From assembly GCF_028816455.1 (NCBI RefSeq), contig NZ_CP118246.1:2296001-2360000 (forward strand): a DNA stretch of 64,000 nucleotides, given 5' to 3'. Both the position numbers and the translations under genes were made by a program. Shown here piece by piece: positions 18,287 to 29,031 of the stretch (the stretch's first letter is position 1; each line of letters starts with the position of its first letter). Under the pieces are notes generated by a model. That model made no database searches and was not told where the DNA came from. It saw only the letters and a program-made list of their open reading frames with translations. Source of the stretch: Devosia algicola. GTDB lineage: Bacteria; Pseudomonadota; Alphaproteobacteria; Rhizobiales; Devosiaceae.

Positions 18287-19354
18287 AACCGACCCAGCGC
18301 CTGCTCGGTCTTGGCATCAAACAGATAAAGCGCGCCGGGGGCGGCCGAAACGGTCACTTCACTATTGACCTTGGGCAACAGCTTGCCCGGCGCGGTGCCG
18401 ATGACTTCGGCGCCAGCAACGTCGAGATGTACCAGCGTTTCCGAACCCAGCGGTTCAACCGCCGTTACCTGTCCCTTCATGGTCAACCCCTCGCTTACTT
18501 CTGTTCCGACCAGCAGATCGTGTGGCCGCACCCCGACCTGAACAGCGCCATTGGGCAGACCGGCAACTTTGGCGTCAGCCAATGTCGCGTCAGCAACGCT
18601 GAGCACCCCATCCTTGATCGTGCCCGTGACCAAATTCATCGAGGGGCTGCCGATAAACCGGGCCGTAAAAATATCAACCGGTTGTTCGTACATTTCAGTA
18701 GGCGTTCCCACCTGCAATATCCGCCCGTCGCGCATCACAACGATCCGGTCGGCCATGGTCATCGCCTCGACCTGATCATGGGTGACATAGACAATGGTGG
18801 TACCAAGGCGCTGATGCAGCCGCTTGATCTCAATGCGCATCTGGGCGCGCAATTGTGCATCAAGATTGGACAGCGGTTCGTCAAACAGGAACGCCACCGG
18901 GTCGCGCACCATGGCGCGGCCAATGGCAACGCGCTGGCGTTGGCCACCCGAGAGCGCCGCAGGACGCCGATCCAGCAAATCTTCAAGGCCCAGAGTAGCT
19001 GCAGTTGCCGCGATGCGAGCGCGTTTCTCGTCAGCATCAAGCTTGGAGGTATAGAGGCCAATACCGATATTCTGGCCCACCGTCATATGCGGATAAATGG
19101 CGTAATTCTGAAACACCATGGCGATATTGCGCTGCTTGGGTTCGCGTTCATTGACCACCTCGTCGCCAATACGCAGTTCGCCCGCTGTGATATCTTCAAG
19201 CCCCGCTATCATCCGCAATGTTGTGGACTTCCCGCATCCCGAAGGACCAACAAACACCACAAACTCGCCGTCTGCTATCGTCAGGTCGATGCCGTGGACC
19301 GCAGTAACCTTGCCATATTTCTTGACCAGATTGCCAAGGCTCTATCTGTGCCAT
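18283..19354 (-). CDS. Sugar ABC transporter ATP-binding protein (UgpC/MalK type; frame broken at 19338)
   Basis: A CUT1-family ATPase. Walker A GPSGCGKST, signature LSGGQRQ, Walker B FLFDEPLSNLDA and a C-terminal TOBE/MalK-type regulatory domain (QVGVRPHDLLV) are visible. The N-terminal LGNLVKKYGKVTAVHGIDLT lies in another frame from the start ATGGCACAGATAGAG; removing one base at 19338-19339 (GAGCCT to GAGCT on the coding strand) joins them into 356 residues. The start overlaps the lyase stop by one base (TGATG), so translation is coupled. It energises the two permeases of the same operon. Confidence 0.92.
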
Positions 19355-20862
19355 CACGCCGCTCCCGAAAGAAGTGTAAATCTGGTATCCAGCTCCGCCG
19401 CCGCCGCCGCTTCAACATCGGCATGACGCTGTGAGCGCTCTGAAAAATCTTTTGCCTTGGCCTGATAGCCCTTGAGTGCCAGACCCAGCGAATGCGGCGC
19501 TGGGCCGCCAAAACGGGTTCTGACAGCAACAAAGTGGGCGGGCGAAACCACTTCGGCGAATTGGGTCGCATCAATGGTGCTCGTTCGACCAGTGGCTTTT
19601 TCAAATGCCTTCGAAAATGGCGAGTAGCCATCAATGGACAAGTCGCCATCCACCGCCAGAACGGCTCGCGCAACGCTTGCCGCGATCTCGTGGCTCTGGC
19701 GGAACGACAATTCTTCCTCGCGCACCAAACTGTCTGCCAACTCTGTGATGGTGATGCATGAACGCCTGATATTGTTGGCAACGCGATCAGGATGGATGCG
19801 CACCTGCTCGACCAGCGCCGACAGCAGGTCCAGAACCCGATAGGCACTATCAAAGGCCTGATAGCCCATGGCCTGACTTTCGCCCTCACTGTCATTCATG
19901 TCGGTGAAGGGTGTGTTGTGCATGATATCGAGCATGGCACGGGCGCGCCCGAAGGTCTGGCTCGACAAATGCCGCAAATGCTCAATCGGCACCGGATTGC
20001 GCTTTTGCGGCATGATCGAGGAAATCTGCACCAGCGAGTTGGGCACGTATAGCTGGCCCACCTCAAAGCTGCTCCAGAACTGGAAGTCCTGAATCGGACG
20101 GCCCAGATGCAAGAACATCAATTCAATCGCGCTGTAGGTCGCGGTAATATAATCGACCGCCGCAATGCAGCCATAGGAATTTTGCAGCGGGACCGCGAAG
20201 CCGAGCAAGTGAGCCACGCGCGCGCGATAGATGGGAAAGCCCGTCGTTGTGATTGCCGCGGCGCCCATGGGACAGCGATCAACGATTTCACGCGCCTCAA
20301 ACACCCGTTCGATGTCGCGGCTCAGTACTTCGATAATCGCCCCGAGATAGTGGCCAAACGTCGTTGGCTGGGCTGGTTGGCCATGAGTATAAGCAACGAT
20401 GAGTGTATTTTTTTGCCGGGTTGCTGCCGAGATCAAGACCTTGAGCAGCGCCGTCGCCTTATCCAATAGCAGATCAATGCGTCTCTTCAGCGCCAGTTTG
20501 AACAGGGTATGATCAATGTCGTTGCGCGATCGCGCCGTATGCAGACGCCCCGCCAGATCAGGCCCCAACCGCGCCTTGAGTTCCTTTTCGATCAGGAAGA
20601 AATAGTCTTCAACCTCGCCGGTATAGACAAGGCTGGATGGATCGGTTTTTGCGTCAATGGCAATGAGCGCCTGCCCGATCTGCGCGGCGTGGTCGTGGCT
20701 CAATATCCCGGTTTCCGCCAGCATCACCAGATGCGCCCGGTCAATGGCGCGAAAACCGCTCGCATGATGGTCGCGCGCACTCTCGAACAGCGGTCCCAGA
20801 ACCTTGTCCTTATAGACAGGATCGGGAAAGATGCTTTTGTCTTTTTCGCCGGGGTCAGTCAT
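19354..20862 (-). CDS. Argininosuccinate-lyase-like enzyme inside a sugar ABC operon
   Basis: A 502-residue member of the fumarase/aspartase superfamily closest in look to argininosuccinate lyase. It has GRLHTARSRNDID, the THGQPAQPTTFGHYLG region and the superfamily signature SSIMPQKRNP, whose flexible loop carries the catalytic Ser. It lies between the permease and ATPase genes of a sugar transporter, not with arg genes. ASL-like paralogues cleave C-N bonds in amino-acid conjugates with loss of fumarate, so a catabolic role on an imported N-substituted compound is likely. The substrate is not known. An intact GAGCTGGAT occurs near its 3' end. Confidence 0.85.
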   Translation of the reverse strand: MTDPGEKDKSIFPDPVYKDKVLGPLFESARDHHASGFRAIDRAHLVMLAETGILSHDHAAQIGQALIAIDAKTDPSSLVYTGEVEDYFFLIEKELKARLGPDLAGRLHTARSRNDIDHTLFKLALKRRIDLLLDKATALLKVLISAATRQKNTLIVAYTHGQPAQPTTFGHYLGAIIEVLSRDIERVFEAREIVDRCPMGAAAITTTGFPIYRARVAHLLGFAVPLQNSYGCIAAVDYITATYSAIELMFLHLGRPIQDFQFWSSFEVGQLYVPNSLVQISSIMPQKRNPVPIEHLRHLSSQTFGRARAMLDIMHNTPFTDMNDSEGESQAMGYQAFDSAYRVLDLLSALVEQVRIHPDRVANNIRRSCITITELADSLVREEELSFRQSHEIAASVARAVLAVDGDLSIDGYSPFSKAFEKATGRTSTIDATQFAEVVSPAHFVAVRTRFGGPAPHSLGLALKGYQAKAKDFSERSQRHADVEAAAAAELDTRFTLLSGAA

Positions 20863-21714
20863 TTAGCCTTTGAGCCCTGCCAGCATCACCCCGCGAACGA
20901 TAAAGCGCTGCAGTACCAGGAACACAATCAGCGTCGGAATAGTCGCCAACGCCGCCCCAGTCATGATTTTTTCCCACTGGATCGACTGCTCGACCGAAAA
21001 GCCCGAAAGCCCCACCGGTAGGGTATAAAGTTCGCGGCTGGTGGTGACGATCAGCGGCCAGAAAAATGCCGTCCAATTGCCCAGGAAAGTAAAAATCGCC
21101 AAGGCGGATATCGCCGGGGTCACCAGCGGCATGGCGATTTTCCACCAGATGGTGAACTCGTTCATCCCATCGACCCGCGCGGCCTCGAGAAAATCGTCGG
21201 GCACGGTTTCAAAAAACTGCTTCATCAGGAAGGTGCCGAAGGCCGTCATCATGCCCGGAAACATGATGCCCCAATATGTATCGAGCCAATGCAACTGGGA
21301 GGACATCAGATACCAGGGAATAACCAGCATTTCCGTAGGAATCATCAATGTCGACAGGATCGCCAGAAAGATGAAATAGCGCCCGCGAAATTCGAATTTA
21401 GCCAGCGTGTACCCGACCATTGAATCAAAAAATACATTTGAAACGGTAACGATCGAGGCAATCAGCGTCGAATTGACAAACCAGCGTAAAAACCGCCCGT
21501 CCGACAGCACCGAAATATAATTGTCCAATGTCGGCGCCGCAGGAATGAGCTTGAGATCATAGATCTGGCCTGACGTTTTGAGCGAGGTCGCAAACATGTA
21601 GAGCAGCGGCGTGACCATGATCAGCCCACCCAGCAGCAACAGGGTCCAGGTGATGATCTGTCCGGGCCGAATGCGCATGCGGTTGGCCGGCAATTCAACG
21701 TCCATGGTACTCAT
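20863..21714 (-). CDS. Carbohydrate ABC transporter permease (MalG type)
   Basis: A 283-residue inner-membrane permease with six predicted membrane segments. The EAA loop that docks the ATPase is EAARVDGMNEFTIWWKIAMP. The start ATG 21714 overlaps the stop of the first permease by one base (TGATG) and is preferred over in-frame codons further upstream. The stop TAA directly abuts the lyase ATG. With the MalF-type protein it forms the CUT1 channel. Confidence 0.95.
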   Translation of the reverse strand: MSTMDVELPANRMRIRPGQIITWTLLLLGGLIMVTPLLYMFATSLKTSGQIYDLKLIPAAPTLDNYISVLSDGRFLRWFVNSTLIASIVTVSNVFFDSMVGYTLAKFEFRGRYFIFLAILSTLMIPTEMLVIPWYLMSSQLHWLDTYWGIMFPGMMTAFGTFLMKQFFETVPDDFLEAARVDGMNEFTIWWKIAMPLVTPAISALAIFTFLGNWTAFFWPLIVTTSRELYTLPVGLSGFSVEQSIQWEKIMTGAALATIPTLIVFLVLQRFIVRGVMLAGLKG

Positions 21715-22652
21715 CAGCGCTTCCTCAAAACCCAAAGTTGCATCAGCGATACCACCAGCAATATCGTGAACAACACGACGGTCTGAGCCGCCGCATAGCC
21801 CATTTTGTACGACGAGAACGCTGTCTGATAGATCATCAGCACCAGCGGCTTGGTCGAGTTGAGCGGCCCACCCGGATCATTGGTTGTCATGTTGTAGACC
21901 TGATCGAAAATGCGCAGGAAACCGATCGAGGAAAATACCACCAGAAATATCGTTGTCGGCTTGAGCAGCGGCAGCGTGATCTTGCGGAAGATCGCCCATT
22001 CGCCCAGCCCGTCAATCCGCGCCGCCTCGTAAAATGTCGATGGAATGGCGCGTAGCCCGGCAATGAAAATGATCACCTGAAAGCCCAGACCCGCCCATAT
22101 CGCCGGCATCAGAATGGAGGTCAGCGCCGTGTCGGGCGAACGCAGGAAGGTTTGTTGCGGCAGCCCGAATACGCTCAGGAACCCGTTGAGCACCCCAATC
22201 GGCACCGGCTGGTAGAACCAGCGCCAGACCCAGCCCATCGCCGCCGCCGTGGTCAGGAATGGCAAAAAGTAGAGTGCCCGGATGAACCCGTGCATGAAGC
22301 GCACGCGATCAAGGTAATAGGCAATGGCAAATGAGATCACCAGACTAAGCGGGGTACCGATGATCAGATAGGCAAAGGTGTTCTGAAAGACTTTCCAGAA
22401 CACCGGGTCGGCCAGCATCGCCTGATAATTTGCAAGGCCAACGAATTTTGCGGGACGCATCAGGTCCCAATCGGTCAGTGACAGCCAGAAAGCCTGGAAC
22501 GTCGGATAGAAACGAATGCCGCCATAAAACAGGATCGGCAGGGCCAGGAATGTCCAGGCCCATATCACCCGCTTGGTGCGAATGGAAAACCTGTCCCAGA
22601 CCGTCGTCCGTTCCGGGCCGGCTCGCTTGATACTATCCGACGCAATGCTCAT
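21714..22652 (-). CDS. Sugar ABC transporter permease (MalF type)
   Basis: A 312-residue permease with six membrane segments and an EAA loop EAARIDGLGEWAIFRKITLP. It lies 6 bases after the binding-protein gene and is coupled to the MalG-type gene. It is intact and similar in length to other CUT1 permeases such as UgpA or LacF. Confidence 0.95.
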   Translation of the reverse strand: MSIASDSIKRAGPERTTVWDRFSIRTKRVIWAWTFLALPILFYGGIRFYPTFQAFWLSLTDWDLMRPAKFVGLANYQAMLADPVFWKVFQNTFAYLIIGTPLSLVISFAIAYYLDRVRFMHGFIRALYFLPFLTTAAAMGWVWRWFYQPVPIGVLNGFLSVFGLPQQTFLRSPDTALTSILMPAIWAGLGFQVIIFIAGLRAIPSTFYEAARIDGLGEWAIFRKITLPLLKPTTIFLVVFSSIGFLRIFDQVYNMTTNDPGGPLNSTKPLVLMIYQTAFSSYKMGYAAAQTVVLFTILLVVSLMQLWVLRKR

Positions 22653-22658
22653 GGCAGT

Positions 22659-23910
22659 TTACTGTGCCGCCGCATCGATTATGGCCTGTTCCTGCTTGGC
22701 CGCCTCGTCCAGCGACGCCTTGGGATCATCGCCATTGATCAGCACGCGATTGACCATGTCAACAGCGGTCTGACGCTGTCCGGCTTCATCGACGAACTGG
22801 GTGGTATGGGCGTAGGCCAGGCCCTTGAGGAACGGCCCGTAAATCGGGTCGGCCACATTGTCATCGGTCAGCGCCACAGCCTTGCGGGCCGGCAATTCGC
22901 CCACGACCTTGAGCCAGATCTGCATCGCCTCGGGTGAGGAAACATATTTGAGGAACTTTTCGGCCGCCTCAAGTTTTTCACCCGTCGCCGACGCACCGAT
23001 GCCATTGGCAAAATAGCTGGCATAGTTCGACCGCATGCCGTCGGCATTGGCCGGCAGGCTCGGTAACGCCCCATTCAAACGGGTTGGACGCAAATGACCC
23101 AAGACGGAAGGTGCCGTCAATGGTCATGCCGGCAAGACCGGCGCGGAAAGCGGCCTGTCCTTCGTCCATGAACCCGGCCATGCCAACCTTCTCTTTGGTT
23201 TGCAGGTCCGTATAGAATGTGAGGGCGTCGACCCCGGCCTGATCGTCATAGGTGACGGTCTTGTAGTCGTCAGTGTAAGGCGCCCCGCCAAACTGGCGCA
23301 CCAGCGCTTCACGCCACCAATGGTGATCCTGCCCGGCGAAATCGAGCGTGATGCCCTCGGTGGTGATATTGCCGCCGCCATCTATTTTGGTCAGCGCCTT
23401 GGCGTCGGTAACCAATTCGTCCAGCGTCTGGGGTGGCTTGTTCGGATCAAGTCCGGCAGCCTTGAACATGTCCTTGTTGTAGAACAGCGCCAGCGAGCGA
23501 ACCGCGGTTGGCAGACCGTAATAGTCGTCGCCCCGTTTCATCGCCGAAACGATGGGGAAAAAGTCATTCTCGATCTCATCATGCGGGAAGACCGCCGGAT
23601 CCAGCGGCTGCAGCAACCCACCTGACTGGAACTTGTCGAGCCAGCCATAGAACAACTGCATGACGTCCGGTCCTTGTCCGGCCAGCTTGGCCGCCACGAT
23701 GCGGGTCTGATAATCCGCATAGGGGAACGTCACCTGCTTGACGGTAATGTCGGGATTTTCCTTCTCGAAATTGGCAATAAGCTGATCCATGGCCTGGACG
23801 CGGGTTTCAAAAATATACTGCCAATATTCGATCTCTACCGCCTGAGCGGCGCTCATGGCCATCAGGCTGATACCGGCGACCAGGCCAGCAATAGTAAAGC
23901 GTTTGCGCAT
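22659..23910 (-). CDS. Extracellular sugar-binding protein (frame broken at 23057)
   Basis: A 416-residue family 1 solute-binding protein that delivers the substrate to the permeases in the periplasm. It has a signal peptide (KRFTIAGLVAGISLMAMSAAQAV) and a typical early WQYIFETRVQAMDQLIANFE segment. Near residue 285 the frame breaks: GAGCCTGCCGG at 23057-23058 (plus-strand AGGCTC) needs one base removed to read TELPANADGMRSNYASYF. ATG 23910 has a strong AAGGAGG. It is the first gene of the leftward operon and faces the ROK regulator across 185 bases. Confidence 0.93.
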
Positions 23911-24039
23911 TGATACCTCCTTGTGATCCGCCACCGGCGCTCGGCGCCTGGCCATGCGGACAAATCTCCCTCATTTCGAGATTGGTCGCGACCATCTCGG
24001 GCCTCGAAAGTCAGCCGACCTTACCCCAATTGTCAATAC

Positions 24040-24059
24040 AATAATTTACTTGAGTTATT
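24040..24059. promoter_or_regulatory. Possible operator between the sugar operon and the ROK gene
   Basis: In the 185-base divergent gap the AT-rich stretch AATAATTTACTTGAGTTATT has inverted AATAA/TTATT ends. ROK repressors such as NagC and XylR bind AT-rich sites of this general form. The palindrome is imperfect. Confidence 0.3.
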
Positions 24060-24095
24060 CTGATCGCCAAAATAGCCTTGGATCAGGAGTGCCAG

Positions 24096-25322
24096 ATGAG
24101 CAAATACCAACACCAGGGCGCAGAGGCCAAACTGGCGATCGGCAGCAATCCGGGTCGCAATCGCTCGCACAATCGACGCGTCGTGCTCGATATGGTGCGC
24201 GCCCACGGACCGTTGGGACGAACCGAGATCGCCCGCCGCGCACATCTGACCCCGCAAGCGGTCACCAATATCGTAGAGGAACTGGTCGGCGAAGCCATGC
24301 TGGTCGAACTGGGACGGCGGCGTAGCGGACGCGGCCAGCCCCCGATACAGTTTGCCGTTAATCCCGATGGTCCGATGACGGTTGGCATCGAAATCGCCGC
24401 CGACCACATGGTCACGGTGCTGATCGACCTGTCGGGTCAAATCCGCGCTCGAGCCATTCGACCGGTCAAAAACACCGATCCGGCACATATTTTGCCCGAA
24501 CTGAGCGCAGCGGTCACCAGCATCCGAACCAACCTGCCCCATCAACCGGGAAAACTGCTCGGCGTTGGCGTGGTCATGCCCGGCCCCTTCGAGATCGACG
24601 GGATGAGCTCGGTTGGCCCGGCCACCTTGCCGGGCTGGACCGGGCAAAGCGCCAAAACCATCGTCTCCGAGGCAATCGGCGAGCCGGTCGAGATTGAAAA
24701 TGACGCCACCGCAGCCGCCGTTGGCGAGCGACTTTATGGCGCCGGACGGGCCCACGCCAGTTTCTGCTTCCTCTATTTTGGTGTCGGCCTTGGCTTGGGC
24801 GTCATCCATGAAGGGCGCCCATTGCGCGGCGCCTTCGGCAATGCCGGTGAGATTGGTCATATCTGCGTGGCGCCCCGCAATCGCACGGCAACCTTTGGCC
24901 CCGAGGCAAGCCTGGAGCGATTTGCTTCGCTTTACGCCCTGCGCGAAAAGCTGGCAGCCGCTGGACTGGACGGCAACACAACCGAGCAGCTTCAGGCGCT
25001 GCACGATGCGGGCAATTCGGTGCTGATCGACTGGATAGCCGAAGCCTCGGACTATCTGGCGCCCACGATCACCACCATCGAAAACCTGCTTGATCCGGAA
25101 ACCATCATCCTGGGTGGCGCCCTGCCCAATTCCATTATCGACGCACTCATTGCAGCGCTTGAGCCGTTGCCGGTATCAGTTGCCGCGCACGGCCGCCACA
25201 CCCCGCGCATCATGCGGGGTCAGACCGGTCAACTTACCGCCGCCCTCGGCGCTGCTGCGCTGCCGATGCTAGAAACCATCACCCCGCGCCTGAACCTCGC
25301 ACCAAATATTGCCGTACAATAG
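24096..25322 (+). CDS. ROK family transcriptional regulator
   Basis: A 408-residue protein with an N-terminal winged helix (RTEIARRAHLTPQAVTNIVEEL) and a ROK sugar-kinase-like domain (IENDATAAAVGERLYGAG, then GNAGEIGHICV). The usual zinc-site CxCGxxGC is missing; the region reads APRNRTATFGPEAS. With the DNA-binding domain present, it is a NagC/XylR-like repressor, probably of the flanking divergent operons and responding to the imported sugar or its phosphate. ATG 24096 is chosen for GGAG at the right distance. Confidence 0.9.
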   Translation: MSKYQHQGAEAKLAIGSNPGRNRSHNRRVVLDMVRAHGPLGRTEIARRAHLTPQAVTNIVEELVGEAMLVELGRRRSGRGQPPIQFAVNPDGPMTVGIEIAADHMVTVLIDLSGQIRARAIRPVKNTDPAHILPELSAAVTSIRTNLPHQPGKLLGVGVVMPGPFEIDGMSSVGPATLPGWTGQSAKTIVSEAIGEPVEIENDATAAAVGERLYGAGRAHASFCFLYFGVGLGLGVIHEGRPLRGAFGNAGEIGHICVAPRNRTATFGPEASLERFASLYALREKLAAAGLDGNTTEQLQALHDAGNSVLIDWIAEASDYLAPTITTIENLLDPETIILGGALPNSIIDALIAALEPLPVSVAAHGRHTPRIMRGQTGQLTAALGAAALPMLETITPRLNLAPNIAVQ

Positions 25323-25331
25323 GAGCCTGCC

Positions 25332-27720
25332 ATGCTGACTGCCCGCGAGCGTCTGGCCAAGCAACAATCACGCCCAGCCCTGGTCCAATTGCACCGGGCG
25401 TTGTCGCGTTTGACCTCGACATTGACCTTCATGAATACCGGCGCGCACCCTGATGATGAGCACTCGGGCATGCTGGCCACGTTGCGCTATGGTTTTGGCA
25501 TGCGCGTGGTCATTGCCTGTTCGACCCGCGGCGAGGGTGGCCAGAACAGTATTGGCACCGAACGCGGGGGCGCGCTGGGCTTGTTGCGCACACGCGAAAT
25601 GGAAGAAGCGGCCCGGATTCTCGACGCCGACGTCGCCTGGCTCGGCCATGGCCCCGATGACAGCGTCCATGATTTCGGCTTCTCCAAGAACGGCACTGAC
25701 ACTCTGGCGCGTTGGGGTCGCGACAAGATTATCGAACGCATGGTCGCCGCGTACCGATATTATCGCCCCGACATTGTACTCCCCACATTTCTCGACGTAC
25801 CCGGACAGCACGGACACCATCGCGCCATGACCGAGGCCGCCGAAGTCGCCCTCAATCTGGCGGCTTCACCCGAGTTCGTCACACCGGGCCTCGCACCCTG
25901 GACGGTTGCCAAATATTATCTGCCGGCCTGGTCGGGCGGTGGCGCCACCTATGACGACGAAGTCCCGCCGCCGCCAACAACGGTTGAACTTGTTACGCCC
26001 GGCAATGATCTGCCTACCGGCGCCGCGTTCGACCAGATCGGCGAGTGGTCACGCGCTTTTCACGCGACCCAAGGCATGGGGCGCTGGAAATCCCAGCCCA
26101 ATACGCGATGGCCGCTCCATCTCAAGCACGGTCCGAATGAGCCGGAAACCGACATCCGGGCCAATCTATCGGCCACATTAGCCGAGTTGGCGGACCAGCT
26201 ACCACAAAAAGGCGGTGCAGCACTCCGGGTTGCCCAGGACCACATCAATCAGGCGTTGCAGGCTTATCCCCAGCGCGATGGCATCATTGGTGCCCTGATT
26301 GCTGCCGCTGAAGCCATCGAGTTGGCGCTTGCCCACAGCGATAGCACCAATCTTGCCGCCCATCGCCATCGCCATCGTCTCGAGCGCAAGCGCCTTGAAA
26401 TCGACACAGCCCTGCTACTCGCCGAGGGGATCGAGCCCACCATCTGGGTCGACACCAACCAGCTATCACCCGGTGGTCATGGCACATTATTTGTCCATAC
26501 CGATCCCAACGCCACACCGATCGTGGCGACGCCGCAAGGCCGTACCGACATTCGCATTGGCGCGTCGCAAGCAGACCGGGACGGGTTGAAATTCGCGCTT
26601 GATGTTCGCGCAGACGCGCCATTATCCGAGCCGTTCCGGCCGCATTTTAACAGTCTTGGTGGCAATGGCGAGCCTGAGCGTCGAGATCGAGGCCGACATA
26701 AAAGGGCGCCGCGTTCGCGCCCATTTCGATCTTGAAGATGGATTGAGCATCGGACCGACCCAGTCGGTTGATCTCGCCCCAAATGCTGTCATTTTAAGGA
26801 TCGGCCAGTTTGATCCCGCCGAAGCCATCCACATAAATTTGCGCCCCGCGCTTCCCGATCACGAGCTGGTTCTTGCGGCACCAGAGGGCTGGCAGGCAAC
26901 GCCAAATGCATCCGGATTTTCGGTGACCCCGCCACCGTCGCCCGTACCGGGACATTATCATTTACCGCTGCAGGCTCGATCTTGCCCCGGCTTACCGCAG
27001 CCAGGAAATTGCCTATCCCCACATTGGACGTACACACTTTCGCCAGCCTCAGGCCGTCGACGTCCTGGCCCTGGACCTGGTACTACCGGAATGCTCGATC
27101 GCCTATGTTGGCGGCGGCAGTGATCGCGTGCCCCATTGGCTGCGCGCCATGGGGCTCAACGTCAACGAATTGGACGATGACGCCCTTTCCGCCGATCTGT
27201 CCGCCTATACCACCATAATCATTGGCACCTTCGGCTTTGGTGCGCGTGCGGCGTTGAGTGCCAATAGCGATAGACTGCACGACTGGGTGGCCAATGGTGG
27301 TCATTTGCTGACCCTCTACCACCGCCCCAGTGACGGCTGGAACCCCGACAGCACCCCACCCAAGCGTCTGGTTATTGGCGCGCCATCACTGCGCTGGCGC
27401 GTCACCAACCCTGATGCCGAGGTGAAAATATTGCAGCCCGACCACCCCCTGCTAACCGGTCCGAACCGCATCAACACTGCCGATTGGTCCGGCTGGGACA
27501 AGGAACGCGGCCTCTATTTTGCTGCCGAATGGGATCCGGCCTACGTCCCGCTACTGTCGATGCATGACAGCGGCGAGGCACCATTAAAGGGGGCACTGCT
27601 TTCCGCCCGTGTCGGCAAAGGCCGCCATACCCACACGGCGCTGGTATTGCATCACCAGGCTCGACAAGGCTCGTTCCCGGAGCCTTTCGGCTTCTTGCCA
27701 ATCTCGTGCAGCCAGCATGA
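25332..27720 (+). CDS. PIG-L family deacetylase, long multidomain form (four frame breaks)
   Basis: Corrected length 794 residues. The N-terminal PIG-L domain has the zinc motif AHPDDEHSG near residue 37 and the HGHHRAM motif near 160. A middle region (about 370-540) looks beta-rich, and the C-terminal 240 residues (AYVGGGSDRVPHWLRAMGLNV, TLYHRPSDGW) resemble a class I glutamine-amidotransferase-like fold. Extra bases at 26673-26674, 26973-26974, 27658-27659 and 27668-27669, all in GAGCT/AGCTC, must be removed; the last two bring the frame to a TGA that overlaps the next ATG (ATGA at 27717). Family members hydrolyse N-acyl groups from sugars. It sits 9 bases after the ROK gene. Confidence 0.85.
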
Positions 27721-28905
27721 CAAAGCGCCACTATGACGTCGTCGTCATCGGGCTGGGCGCAATGGGCAGCGCCAGCCTTTGGCACCTGGCCAGATCGGGC
27801 GTCAGTGTACTCGGTATTGACCGGTTCTCGCCGCCTCACAACCAGGGATCGACCCATGGCGAAACGCGCATCACCCGCCGCGCCATTGGCGAAGGCGAAG
27901 CGCTGGTCCCGCTGGCGTTACGCTCCCACCAACTCTGGCGCCAGATCGAAACTGAAACCGGTGCCGACCTGCTGCACGAAACCGGCAGCCTGATCATTGG
28001 TCGACCCGGCGACAATGTGGCGCGGCCCGGGCGCACCGGGTTCGTTGACCGCTCGATTGCCGCCGCCCGACATTTTAACATCGAACACCAAGTCCTGTCG
28101 GCAGCCGAAATTATTGCCCGCTTTCCCAATTTCACCCCGCAGGACGAGGAAATCGGTTATTTCGAACCGGGCGGCGGCTATTTACACGTCGAAGCCTGTG
28201 TTGAAGCCAATCTCAAACTGGCGCGCCGCCACGGTGCAACCATCGAACTGGGCACCAAAGTTTTGGAACTCGGCGACGACGGTGGCGGCGTCAAAATCAT
28301 GACAGGCAACGAGACAATTCATGCCGGGCAGGTCGTGGTGTCCGCCGGACCATGGGCACCGGGACTGTTGGGAGCACCCTTTGACGAGCCTGCTCAAGCC
28401 CACCCGGCAGGTGATGCATTGGTTCGCAATCGCGCCGGAAGCCCGCCCGATATGGTCGCGGTCCCCGGTGTTCATGTGGCCTCACGGCGAGGCCGAAACC
28501 GGCTTTTTCTATGGCTTTCCCAGCATCAACGGGGTGTCGATGAAAACCGCCGACGAATATTATGGCCCCCCATCCGACCCGGACGCCATCGAACGCGCCG
28601 TAACCGCTGATCAATCCCGCACAATGTATCAAACTCATCTGGAAGGGCGGTTTGCGGGATTGACGCCACAGGTGGCCCGAACCCAGACCTGCATCTATAC
28701 CGCATCCCCCGACAGTGGCTTTATCATCGACCAGCATCCAGCATGCCCCGGCGTGCTGGTGGTTTCACCCTGCTCGGGGCACGGATTCAAACATTCAGCC
28801 GCCATCGGCGAGGCTGTCGCCGCCCGGCTGTTGAACCAGGCCCAAACAGTTGATTTGAGTGCATTTTCGCTCGCGCGGTTCGCGGCCAGCACGGGTAAAT
28901 ATTAG
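27717..28905 (+). CDS. FAD-dependent amine oxidase, sarcosine oxidase-like (frame broken at 28389)
   Basis: A 395-residue flavoenzyme of the monomeric sarcosine/N-methyltryptophan oxidase family. The FAD-binding start is VVIGLGAMGSASLWHLARSG. The STHGETRITRRA segment matches the family's His/Arg active-site stretch, and Cys in TCIYT is at the place of the covalent flavin link. CSGHGFKHSAAIGEAVA is the conserved end. One extra C at 28389-28390 (GACGAGCCTGCTC) is removed to join the halves. The family also contains amadoriases acting on sugar-amino acid adducts, of interest beside a PIG-L enzyme and a sugar transporter. Confidence 0.88.
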
Positions 28906-29031
28906 TTGGCAGCGCAAGTCCTTGAGATTGCTTGTAAACGCGGATAAATGGTAGAAATAACTAGCATTTGGTCCAATATTAGTATATTGTACTCAAATTC
29001 AGCAATTATGCAGTACAAGCGCCAATAAGCC

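Noticed and set aside
19354..20862. argH (arginine biosynthesis)
   Set aside because: It is translationally coupled inside a sugar ABC transporter operon with no arg genes nearby; only the superfamily is assigned.
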